Source: Kiritimatiellia bacterium (GTDB taxonomy: Bacteria; Verrucomicrobiota; Kiritimatiellia; RFP12; DVOR01). From it: DNA of 23,209 nucleotides. The notes below the pieces were generated by a model. The model had not been told where the DNA came from. It saw nothing but the letters and a program-made list of their open reading frames with translations, and made no database searches. The stretch spans positions 1 through 23,209 of the forward strand of contig CAAGNN010000085.1 in the NCBI GenBank assembly GCA_900771325.1, written 5' to 3'. The stretch's first letter is position 1. Each line of letters starts with the position of its first letter. The position numbers and the translations under genes are program-made. Of this stretch, positions 1 through 6,147 are shown piece by piece.

Positions 1-1114
1 CGAGGCGATGCGGCCCTACTTCGAGGAGCTGTGGGGGAACCCTTCGAGTATGCACACCTTTGGCGGTCAGGTGGCCAAGCCCGTGGCCGAGGCGCGCGAG
101 CAGGTGGCCAGCTTCATCAACGCCGAGCGCGCCGAGGAGATTCTCTTCAACGGTTGCGCCACCGAGGGCGATAACCACGCGCTCTTTGGCGTGGCCGCCG
201 CTTGGGGCAAGCCCGGGACGATTATCACCAGCCGCGTGGAGCACCCGGCGGTGCTCGGACCCTGTCTGCGCTTGCGCGAGATGGGCCACACGGTCGTGGA
301 GATTGGCGTGGATGGCGAGGGGCGCTTTGATATGGAGGCCTACGAGGCGGCGTTGGCCGCCAACCCGGGGCCGAAGCTGGTTTCGGTGATGTGGGCGAAT
401 AACGAGACCGGCGTGATTTTCCCCATCAAGGAGATTGCCGAGAAGGGCAAGGCCGCCGGCGCCACGGTCCATACCGACGCCGTGCAGGCCGCCGGCAAGG
501 TGCCGCTGGATGTGCGCCAGGTGCCGGTGGATCTGCTCACGATTGCCGGCCACAAGATGCACGCGCCCAAGGGCATCGGGATGCTCTACATCCGCCGCGG
601 CACGCGCATCAAGCCCTTTGTCATTGGCGGACACCAGGAGCGCGGTCGGCGTGGCGGCACGGAGAATGTGCCCTACATCATCGGCCTGGCCAAGGCGTGT
701 GAACTCTCTGCCGCCGCCTTCCACGATGGCTCGCACGAGCGGATGGCGCGCTTGCGCGATAAGCTCGAGGCCGGGCTCCTGGCCACCTGCCCCGATAGCC
801 GCGTCAATGGCGACCGCACCAGCCGCGTGGTCAACACCCTCAACATCTCCTTCGAGTTCATCGAGGGTGAGAGCGTGCTCTACCATCTGAGTGACCTGGG
901 GATTTGCGCGAGCTCCGGTTCGGCCTGCGCCGCCGGCAGCCTCGAGCCCAGCCACGTCATCCGCGCGATGGGGGTGCCCTTTACCGCGGTCCACGGCTCC
1001 ATTCGCTTCTCCCTCAGCCGCTACACCACCGAGGAGGAGATCGACTACGTCCTCGCCCACTGCCCGGAGGTGGTGGCCGAGATGCGCGCGATTTCGCCTT
1101 TTGTGAAGCATTAA
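1..1114 (+). CDS. nifS: Cysteine desulfurase, NifS/IscS family (5' end cut by window)
   Basis: PLP-dependent enzyme that removes sulfur from L-cysteine, giving alanine and an enzyme-bound persulfide for Fe-S cluster and thio-cofactor assembly in the cytoplasm. The reading frame is already open at base 2 (Glu-Ala before the first Met at base 8), and the N-terminal strand expected before 'NPSSMHTFGG' is missing, so the gene is truncated by the window edge by roughly 20 residues. Visible landmarks counted from the Met at base 8: HTDAVQAAGK, the PLP-lysine motif AGHKMHAPKG (Lys183), and the flexible active-site loop SSGSACAAGSLEPSHV with catalytic Cys307. That loop is closer to NifS-type than IscS-type enzymes. 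It is the only plus-strand gene here and converges on a minus-strand gene. Whether it serves housekeeping or specialised Fe-S assembly cannot be told from this window. Confidence 0.95.
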   Translation, partial: EAMRPYFEELWGNPSSMHTFGGQVAKPVAEAREQVASFINAERAEEILFNGCATEGDNHALFGVAAAWGKPGTIITSRVEHPAVLGPCLRLREMGHTVVEIGVDGEGRFDMEAYEAALAANPGPKLVSVMWANNETGVIFPIKEIAEKGKAAGATVHTDAVQAAGKVPLDVRQVPVDLLTIAGHKMHAPKGIGMLYIRRGTRIKPFVIGGHQERGRRGGTENVPYIIGLAKACELSAAAFHDGSHERMARLRDKLEAGLLATCPDSRVNGDRTSRVVNTLNISFEFIEGESVLYHLSDLGICASSGSACAAGSLEPSHVIRAMGVPFTAVHGSIRFSLSRYTTEEEIDYVLAHCPEVVAEMRAISPFVKH

Positions 1115-1116
1115 CA

Positions 1117-1250
1117 CGATAGGCGGGAAAACTCGCCGGGCTGGCGCACGGCTCGCGATAGACGGGAAAGCTGGCGCCGGAGGTTAGAGCCCGGCCCAAT
1201 GCACCCAAGTTTGCCCGTCGCGGTGACGCGCTTCACGTCTATCGTCTATC
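1117..1250 (+). repeat. Composite heptad/hairpin repeat, copy A
   Basis: Begins 3 bases after the nifS stop. It contains, in order: a GATAGGC heptad, a hairpin module (CGGGAAAACTCGCCGGGCTGGCGC then GGCTCG) that is the reverse complement of the right-hand module of copy B, a GATAGAC heptad, the stretch GGGAAAGCTGGCGCCGGAGG, GAGCCCGGCCCAATG, the conserved core TTGCCCGTCGCGG..ACGCGCTT (1211-1233), and closing GTCTATC heptads. The same blocks occur at 5635-5777 and, reversed, at 22091-22230. No open reading frame of note. Confidence 0.8.
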
Positions 1251-1251
1251 A

Positions 1252-1297
1252 AACACGAAACGCGCGCTGCTCGAAAGAGCGGCGCGCGTTTCGTGTT
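1252..1297. terminator. Bidirectional terminator-like hairpin between convergent genes
   Basis: Arms 1252-1272 and 1277-1297 are 21 bp long with one mismatch and close on a GAAA tetraloop (1273-1276, GNRA type). It sits between the nifS stop and the stop of the convergent minus-strand gene at 1309. Neither side has a clean long T tract, so efficiency as an intrinsic terminator is uncertain. The very stable stem and its position make a shared terminator or transcript-end stabiliser likely. Confidence 0.7.
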
Positions 1298-1308
1298 GGG
1301 TAATCGCC

Positions 1309-3354
1309 TTAAGCGTTTAGGTGGATGTGGTAGCCGAACTCGATCTGCGGGTTGAGGCGGCAGGAGTCGGGGATGGCGTAGAGGACGTTGCCCAAGTCGC
1401 CGGGGCCCTTGAGGTTGTAGCGGCGCTCGGTGACGTCGGAGAGGTCGGCCTCGGCCCAGTTGGCGGCGAGAAAGTGATCCATATCTGCGCCGGTGAGGGT
1501 GATGGAGATGTGGGCGGCCTGGAAGCTGCCGGGCTGGGCATAGAGGTCCTCTTCGGTCAGGCCGACAGCGGTGCGGATCTCGAGGTGGCGGTCGTAGGTG
1601 ATGGTGATGCCGCCATCGGGGTTGAGCGCGAGGGTGAAGTTGCGCTCGCCGTGCTGGTCGAGGGAGAACATGAAGGGCGTGTCGGTGTCACGGCCGTTGA
1701 TGGCCATGGGGATGCCGTCGTCCACGAGCTTCTCGGTGTTCTGGGTGAGGAGGGCGGAGACGAGGTGGACGCGGTTGCGCAGGGCCACGGGGGCGGTCTC
1801 GAAGCGGGCGGCGGGGTCGCCGGAGAGGAGGGAGGCGAGCCGGTCGAGGGCCGCGGCGTGGTCGTTGGGGAGCATCGTGCCGTCGGGCAGGCGGACGTGC
1901 TGCTGGCGGTGCATATCCCGCTGGAACTGCGTGGTGTTGCCCGCGAGCGCCGCCTTCATTTCGTTGGCGGCGTTAAAGGCGACCAGCGACTTGAGGGTGG
2001 GGACGACGGCGCGCTGGAAGGTTTCGCCGGGGTCTTCGTTGGTGAGGAGGTTGGTGCGGCCGGGGTTGTCGATGCAGCCGGGGATGTTGCGCAGAAGGCG
2101 GCGGGCGGGGCCGACGGCGTTGCCGGTGAAGCAGCCATCTGCGGGGCAGAGGCGGGTGAGGGTCTTCGGGGAGAAGGCGGTGTAATCGACCTCCTGGCGG
2201 ACGGGCGGGGGCACGGGGCGGTTATCGCAGGAGGCTACGCCATTGAGCAGGAGGCCCATCGTGATGCCGTAGTCCATATAGCGGGCGGCGTCGAGGGTGG
2301 CGTAGAGGTTCGCCACCTGCGTGGCGGCGGGGGAGGTGAGGAGGGTGTAGAGGTTGGCGCGGTCGGCCTCGGGCAGGCGCATGGCGGCCATCGCGGAGAT
2401 AAAGACGCGCGCGGGCCAGAGTTCGTCGCCGCCTTCGAGGGGGCGGAGGCCTTCGAGGTGCGGCATCGCGGTGTTATGGATGGCGGCGCAGAAGGTGTTG
2501 AGGGCCTGGCAGAGGGCCTCGGGGGTGGCGTTGGGGCCGAGGGCGGCGATGGCCGGGAGAGGGAGGGTGGCGGCGAGGTTGTTAAGGAGGGCGAAGTGGC
2601 GCGGGTCGATGGGCTTGCCGATGGTGGCGAGCAGCTCGGCGGCGATACGGCGGTTGGTGGCGGTCTCGGCGGGGGTGGCACCCTGGGGAGCGGCGGCGAG
2701 GTCGGCGCGGAAGGCCTGGAGCTTGGGGAGGATGGCGTCGAAGAGGTCGCCGGAGGGGGCGTGCTCGAAGAGGCGCTTGGTGCTGGCGAGGAAGATGTTG
2801 CGCAGGTCCTGGTCGTTGCCAATCTCGGCGAAGAGGTGTTCGAGGTGGGTGTTAATCTCGGTCAGGCGCGCGGGGATGTCGACGTTGGAGAAGTTGCCGT
2901 TGGCGCTGTTGGCGATGGTGTAGTGGGCAATCTCGACGTACTGCTCGTCGGTGAGGAGGCGGAGGGCGGCGGGGCGGGGATTGGCGGCGATGCGCGCGTC
3001 GATACGCAGCTCCAGCCCGCGGCGCTGGTTGACCGGGTCGTTGAACTGCTCTTCCATCTGGGCGATGACCGAGCGGATTTGGCTGGCCTTGATGGCGCGG
3101 TCGGTGCGCACTTCGCCGAGGAGGCGATTGAGGGTGCTCACGCCGGTGTCGCCGAGGGAGGCGAAGCGCGGGTCGTTCTGGATGGCGGTGCGGATCGCGT
3201 TGAGGGTCTGCCGGTTCTCGGCGCGGGCGGTGCCGATGTTGAAGAAGGAGCGGAACTTCTGGAAGCGCTTGTTCTCAATCATCTCGTTGCCGGCGGCATT
3301 GAGCGTGAGGGTACGGTTGGCGGCGGCTGAGCGCAGGGTGTCGATTGTAATCAT
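1309..3354 (-). CDS. Unknown 681-residue protein, candidate type III-like secreted substrate
   Basis: No family recognised. The protein is mostly helical-looking, has no signal peptide or membrane segment, and is Ala/Leu/Asn-rich. Residues about 47-100 (NRQTLNAIRTAI ... LLGEVRTDRAIKASQIRS) resemble the same region of the 848-residue protein at 6148-8694 (NRETMAAFRTAM ... VLGERATRCKSLRASDVKA). The gene lies 74 bp downstream of a CesT-like chaperone gene, the arrangement typical of type III effector/chaperone pairs. The ATG at 3354 is preceded by AAAGGA about 8 nt upstream. A weak -10-like TATACC (3381-3386) lies between it and the upstream terminator, so it may have its own promoter. Secretion is inferred from neighbour and N-terminal similarity only; no effector domain was identified in residues 100-681. 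Confidence 0.75.
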   Translation of the reverse strand: MITIDTLRSAAANRTLTLNAAGNEMIENKRFQKFRSFFNIGTARAENRQTLNAIRTAIQNDPRFASLGDTGVSTLNRLLGEVRTDRAIKASQIRSVIAQMEEQFNDPVNQRRGLELRIDARIAANPRPAALRLLTDEQYVEIAHYTIANSANGNFSNVDIPARLTEINTHLEHLFAEIGNDQDLRNIFLASTKRLFEHAPSGDLFDAILPKLQAFRADLAAAPQGATPAETATNRRIAAELLATIGKPIDPRHFALLNNLAATLPLPAIAALGPNATPEALCQALNTFCAAIHNTAMPHLEGLRPLEGGDELWPARVFISAMAAMRLPEADRANLYTLLTSPAATQVANLYATLDAARYMDYGITMGLLLNGVASCDNRPVPPPVRQEVDYTAFSPKTLTRLCPADGCFTGNAVGPARRLLRNIPGCIDNPGRTNLLTNEDPGETFQRAVVPTLKSLVAFNAANEMKAALAGNTTQFQRDMHRQQHVRLPDGTMLPNDHAAALDRLASLLSGDPAARFETAPVALRNRVHLVSALLTQNTEKLVDDGIPMAINGRDTDTPFMFSLDQHGERNFTLALNPDGGITITYDRHLEIRTAVGLTEEDLYAQPGSFQAAHISITLTGADMDHFLAANWAEADLSDVTERRYNLKGPGDLGNVLYAIPDSCRLNPQIEFGYHIHLNA

Positions 3355-3410
3355 CGGAGGAGTCCTTTCGTCTTTTGCACGGTATACGCGGCAGACGAGC
3401 GGAAGGTTAC

Positions 3411-3438
3411 AAAAAAAGCGCGCTTGGGTTAAGCGCGC
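3411..3438 (-). terminator. Intrinsic terminator overlapping the chaperone stop codon
   Basis: On the minus strand, perfect 8-bp arms GCGCGCTT / AAGCGCGC (3431-3438 and 3418-3425) with a 5-nt loop are followed by seven Ts (3411-3417). The TAA stop of the upstream chaperone (3429-3431) lies inside the hairpin. It separates the chaperone from the downstream large protein. Confidence 0.85.
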
Positions 3439-3899
3439 AGGAAGGCCATCATCTCGGGGGCGGGCTCGGCGGCCGGTTCACTCGCGGCCGGGGCGCTCCC
3501 TTCGCTGCCAAAGAGGTCAACCTCCGCCTCCTCAGCCACGCGGGCAATCAGCAGCAGCCGCTCGGCAAGCTCCTCGGCGCTCAACGCTTCGAGCGGGAGG
3601 TCCACCGAGACGATGAGGGTCTGGTTGAAGAGGCCAATGACGTGGCCGGCGGTCTGCTCGGCAAAGAGGTTGCGGCGCAGGGCGCGGGCGAGCACCTCGC
3701 TCGGGAGCTGCTCGCTGGCCGGGGTGAGGGGGCTCTGGACGGTGGTAAAGAGTCGCAGGGTCGTCTCCTGCGCCACGGGCTTCAGGCACACGGCCCGGGG
3801 GCCGATCGCCACCTCGGCGATGCCATCGGCGGCGGGGGCCAGGTCCATCTCCAACGCGGCGCCGAGCGCCTGCAGCAAGGTCTCAAAAGCAGTTGCCAT
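3429..3899 (-). CDS. CesT-like (Tir-chaperone family) secretion chaperone
   Basis: Small acidic cytoplasmic protein (156 residues) with the CesT-type layout: an N-terminal helix (FETLLQALGAALEMDL), short beta strands (AEVAIG, AVCLKPV, TLRLFTTV), a central helix region LPSEVLARALRRNLFAEQTAGHVI, a strand LIVSVDLPLE, and a C-terminal helix LSAEELAERLLLIARVAEEAEVDLF. Family members bind the N-terminal region of type III effectors as dimers and deliver them to the export ATPase. The tail after residue 127 is Ala/Pro/Glu-rich and unusual. Start chosen at 3899 because AGAGGAA lies about 6 nt upstream; a longer frame upstream lacks this. It follows the 3D-lipoprotein gene by 14 bp and precedes the 681-residue protein. 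A YbjN-type protein is the main alternative. Confidence 0.72.
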   Translation of the reverse strand: MATAFETLLQALGAALEMDLAPAADGIAEVAIGPRAVCLKPVAQETTLRLFTTVQSPLTPASEQLPSEVLARALRRNLFAEQTAGHVIGLFNQTLIVSVDLPLEALSAEELAERLLLIARVAEEAEVDLFGSEGSAPAASEPAAEPAPEMMAFLRA

Positions 3900-3913
3900 C
3901 TGCGTTCCTCTGA

Positions 3914-4363
3914 TTACTTGGCCGGCCAGACGCGGACGCGCAGTCGGCGCTTTCCCCAGTTTTTGGCGGCCTGGTGGCTGGGGAACCACAGGTCGATGTG
4001 ATCGCCTTTAATGGCCCCGCCGGCATCCTCGCCGCGGGCGTAGCCGTAGCCGGGCACCTCGAAGATGGTGCCATACGGGAAGCGCGTGCGGTCGACGGCG
4101 GCCGTGCCGTGGCGGGTGCGCGTGCCGGTGGCCGTGACGCCGACCTCCTTGCGCTGGCCCTTCAGCGGCCCGGAGGCGTAGACCGGCGCGCCCAGGCGTA
4201 GCCAACTGCGCTCCCAGGAGCAGCACTCCCCACAGTCGCAGTAGCCAGTGGTAAGCAGGGTCACCTCCTTGGGGTCGACCCCGCGCGGCGGGCGGATGCC
4301 CCCGCACCCGGCGCAGAGCGCGCCGAGCACGGAGAGGATCAGCGCGGCCGCGGCCTTGCTCAC
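3914..4363 (-). CDS. 3D-domain lipoprotein (RlpA/MltA-like double-psi barrel)
   Basis: 149-residue predicted outer-membrane or periplasmic lipoprotein. A short basic N-terminus and hydrophobic run end in the lipobox LCAG-C (about residue 19). The following 3D domain carries the three conserved aspartates: AAVDRTRFPYGT, GEDAGGAIKG and GDHIDLWF. A CDCGECC cluster near the start of the domain fits the CxxCxxCC-like pattern of several 3D proteins. The domain is related to the catalytic barrel of MltA-type lytic transglycosylases, so a role in peptidoglycan turnover is likely but unproven. The start is GTG at 4363, overlapping the TGA stop of the flavodiiron gene (GTGA), implying translational coupling. 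The chaperone gene follows 14 bp downstream, so a secretion-linked wall enzyme is conceivable. Confidence 0.85.
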   Translation of the reverse strand: MSKAAAALILSVLGALCAGCGGIRPPRGVDPKEVTLLTTGYCDCGECCSWERSWLRLGAPVYASGPLKGQRKEVGVTATGTRTRHGTAAVDRTRFPYGTIFEVPGYGYARGEDAGGAIKGDHIDLWFPSHQAAKNWGKRRLRVRVWPAK

Positions 4364-5550
4364 GCCTCGATGGCGGCAGCGGCTCGGCCCAGGGCGCGCC
4401 CGGCCTCGACGCACTGCTCAAGCGTGGCGGCGTCGGGGGCGAACTTGCAGGTAATCGGCGGGCAGAGGAGTTCGCAGCCGAAGGCCTTGAGATACTCCTG
4501 CGCCTCCTCGGCGCCCTTGCTGGCCCAGCCGAAGGAGCCGAAGGAGAAGGCCTTCTTGCCGGCGGGCTTGAGGCCGCGAATGTAGGTGAGGGCGGCGGCC
4601 ATCCGGGGCATCAGGCTCTGGTTGAGGGTGGGGGTGCCGCACGCGAAGGCGGCGCAGTCCATCAGCTCGGTGATGAGCTCGGTGTCGCCCACGGCCTTGA
4701 GGTCGAAGAGCTTGACCTGCACGTCGAACTCGTTGGCCCCGCGCACGACGGCCTCGGCCATCTGGCGGGTGCTCTGCCACATCGTCGAGTAGAAGACGAT
4801 GACCTTGCGCGTGGGCTTGCTGATGTGCCAAGCGAGGTAAGCGTCGAGGATCTGCTGGAAGTGCGAGCGCCAGATGACGCCGTGGGAGGGGGCGACCATC
4901 TTCAGCTTCAGCCCCAGCAACTTCTTCGCAGCGGCCGCCACGGGCTTGGCGTAGAGCAGGACGATGTTGGCGTAGTAGGTCTTTGCCTCCTGCATCACCT
5001 CGGCCATATTCGCCTCGTCATCGAAGCGGCAGTAGGTGGCGTAGTGCTGACCAAAGATGTCCATCGAGAAGAGGAGCTCCTCCTCCACCAGGTAGGTGAC
5101 CATACTCTCGGGCCAGTGACACATCACCGTGTCGAAGAACTGCAGCGTGCGCCCGCCCAGGTCGAGCGTCTCGCCCTCCTTGACGACGCGGAACTTCCAG
5201 CCGGTGGTGTCGTAGTGGCGCGAGAGGGCGTCCTTGCACTTCGCGTTGCAGACCACCTCGGCCTGCGGGCAGGCGGCGACCATCGCCGGGAAGCTGCCGG
5301 AGTGGTCCGGCTCGGCGTGGTTGCAGACCAAGTAATCAATCTTCGAGAGCGGGCAGTGGGCCGCCACATTCTGCTTGAGGTATTCGGCGTAGGGGGCCTT
5401 GACCGTGTCGATCAGCGCCACCTTCTCCGCCCCCTGCACCAGGTAGGCGTTGTACGACGAGCCGCGCTTCGTCTGATAGCCGTGGAAGTCCCGCACCGGC
5501 CAATCCACAAAGCCGACCCAATGCACCTGCTTAACCAATTCCGTATTCAT
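4360..5550 (-). CDS. Flavodiiron protein (A-type flavoprotein, O2/NO reductase)
   Basis: 396-residue cytoplasmic protein with an N-terminal metallo-beta-lactamase-like diiron domain and a C-terminal flavodoxin domain. All diiron ligands are visible: CNHAEPDHSG (His, Glu, Asp, His), MCHWPE (His), FSMDIFG (Asp) and APSHGVIWR (His). The flavodoxin part starts near VIVFYSTMWQSTRQMAEAV, with the FMN phosphate loop S-T-M-W-Q-S-T. Members reduce O2 to water or NO to N2O, protecting anaerobes or microaerobes. No rubredoxin domain is fused. ATG at 5550 is preceded by AAGGAAGAG. The upstream promoter has a perfect TATAAT and a 33-bp palindrome. Its coupling to a 3D-lipoprotein and a chaperone gene is unexpected. 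Confidence 0.95.
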   Translation of the reverse strand: MNTELVKQVHWVGFVDWPVRDFHGYQTKRGSSYNAYLVQGAEKVALIDTVKAPYAEYLKQNVAAHCPLSKIDYLVCNHAEPDHSGSFPAMVAACPQAEVVCNAKCKDALSRHYDTTGWKFRVVKEGETLDLGGRTLQFFDTVMCHWPESMVTYLVEEELLFSMDIFGQHYATYCRFDDEANMAEVMQEAKTYYANIVLLYAKPVAAAAKKLLGLKLKMVAPSHGVIWRSHFQQILDAYLAWHISKPTRKVIVFYSTMWQSTRQMAEAVVRGANEFDVQVKLFDLKAVGDTELITELMDCAAFACGTPTLNQSLMPRMAAALTYIRGLKPAGKKAFSFGSFGWASKGAEEAQEYLKAFGCELLCPPITCKFAPDAATLEQCVEAGRALGRAAAAIEA

Positions 5551-5595
5551 CGTCTCTTCCTTTCTTGTAAGGGTTGCGATAACGAAAACGGGGCC

Positions 5596-5604
5596 ATTAT
5601 AGCA
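5596..5604 (-). promoter_or_regulatory. Extended -10 promoter of the flavodiiron gene
   Basis: Minus-strand TGC-TATAAT (extended -10), about 45 nt upstream of the start codon at 5550. No good -35 hexamer is present; the position is occupied by the palindrome at 5601-5633. Confidence 0.65.
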
Positions 5605-5633
5605 GAAGCAAGCGCGGTGCGCTTGCTTCTGCT
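5601..5633. promoter_or_regulatory. Perfect 15-bp palindrome over the flavodiiron -35 region
   Basis: AGCAGAAGCAAGCGC, 3 bp (GGT), then the exact reverse complement. It abuts the -10 box and covers the place where a -35 element would be. It could be an operator for an O2/NO-responsive regulator. Equally it could be another member of the local hairpin repeats, because GATAGGC heptads begin 2 bp beyond it. Confidence 0.5.
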
Positions 5634-5634
5634 T

Positions 5635-5777
5635 CGATAGGCGATAGGCGATAGGCGGGAACGCTGGCGCTGGAGCTGGAATGCCCGGCCCAATGACTAA
5701 AGCTCGCCCGTCGCGCACAGCGCGCTTCCCGCCTATCGCGAGCCGGGCGCCAGCCCGGCGAGTTTTCCCGCCTATCG
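5635..5777 (+). repeat. Composite heptad/hairpin repeat, copy B
   Basis: Three GATAGGC heptads, then GGGAACGCTGGCGC, the GCCCGGCCCAATG block, core CTCGCCCGTCGCG...AGCGCGCTT (5703-5727), a CCCGCCTATCG closing heptad, then a hairpin module CGAG-CCGGGC-GCCA-GCCCGG-CGAGTTTTC and a final GCCTATCG. It lies between the flavodiiron promoter and the tRNA operon terminator. The block order differs from copy A. Confidence 0.8.
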
Positions 5778-5803
5778 TGAGCAGCGCTCGCGCCGCGAGC
5801 ACA

Positions 5804-5833
5804 ACAAAAAAGAGCCCCCTTGCTTGGGCTCTT
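5804..5833 (-). terminator. Intrinsic terminator of the tRNA operon
   Basis: On the minus strand, arms AAGAGCCC (5826-5833) and GGGCTCTT (5810-5817) with an 8-nt loop run into a T tract. It lies 11 bp past the tRNA-Val CCA end. Confidence 0.85.
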
Positions 5834-5844
5834 ATCCTGAGATA

Positions 5845-5921
5845 TGGTGGGCTGTGCTGGACTCGGACCAGCGACCCCTACCGTGTGAAGGTAGTGCTCT
5901 AACCAACTGAGCTAACAGCCC
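5845..5921 (-). tRNA. tRNA-Val (anticodon CAC)
   Basis: 77 nt with encoded CCA. Acceptor stem GGGCTGT/ACAGCCC, D arm GCTC...GAGC, anticodon stem CTACC/GGTAG with loop TTCACAC (CAC, reading GUG), T stem GCTGG/CCAGC. The T loop reads TCCGAGT, with C at position 55 instead of the near-universal T. It is transcribed after tRNA-Gly, with an 8-nt spacer. Confidence 0.95.
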
Positions 5922-5929
5922 TTGACGGG

Positions 5930-6003
5930 TGGAGCGGGCGAAGGGAATCGAACCCTCGTAAGAAGCATGGGAAGCTCCTATTCTGCCATTGAATTACGCC
6001 CGC
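5930..6003 (-). tRNA. tRNA-Gly (anticodon CCC)
   Basis: 74 nt with encoded CCA. Acceptor GCGGGCG/CGCCCGC, anticodon arm GGAGC-TTCCCAT-GCTTC (CCC, reading GGG), T arm GAGGG-TTCGATT-CCCTT. It is first in a two-tRNA transcript. CCC- and CAC-type isoacceptors fit a high-GC genome. Confidence 0.95.
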
Positions 6004-6017
6004 AGAAAGTGCCGCAA

Positions 6018-6046
6018 AATATAGCAAGTCTCCGCGCGGAATGCAA
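6018..6046 (-). promoter_or_regulatory. Promoter of the tRNA-Gly/tRNA-Val operon
   Basis: Minus-strand TTGCAT (6041-6046), 17-bp spacer, TATATT (6018-6023), also preceded by TGC as an extended -10. The tRNA-Gly 5' end lies 14 nt downstream. Confidence 0.85.
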
Positions 6047-6084
6047 GCACTTTTTTCGGGCGCGGTGCACAGGCGGGGCTAACC

Positions 6085-6142
6085 CGTCCTCTGTCCGCCG
6101 TCGTCAGCCCGCTGTCCGCCGTCCGCTGTCCTCTGTCATCTT
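6085..6142. repeat. CTGTCCT-type heptad array downstream of the 848-residue gene
   Basis: Degenerate tandem 7-mers (CTGTCCG, CCGTCGT, CTGTCCG, CCGTCCG, CTGTCCT, CTGTCAT) fill the gap between the tRNA promoter and the stop codon at 6148. Same family as the arrays at 9279, 19288, 20000 and 21478, but without the conserved core. Confidence 0.75.
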
Positions 6143-6147
6143 CCCGT

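Noticed and set aside
1117..1250. Composite repeat as an insertion sequence or group II intron remnant
   Set aside because: No transposase or reverse transcriptase fragment in any copy and no consistent target-site duplication visible; copies are only about 90-145 bp.
1321..3330. 669-codon open frame on the plus strand
   Set aside because: Mirror frame of the 681-residue gene; composition is a monotonous Gly/Glu/Val/Ala mix, no motifs, no ribosome-binding site. GC-rich third positions keep the antisense frame open.
4364..4414. Upstream extension of the 3D-lipoprotein start
   Set aside because: It would add 17 Arg/Pro-rich residues before the signal peptide and overlap the flavodiiron coding end by more than 50 bp; the GTG at 4363 gives a proper lipoprotein signal and a GTGA coupling.
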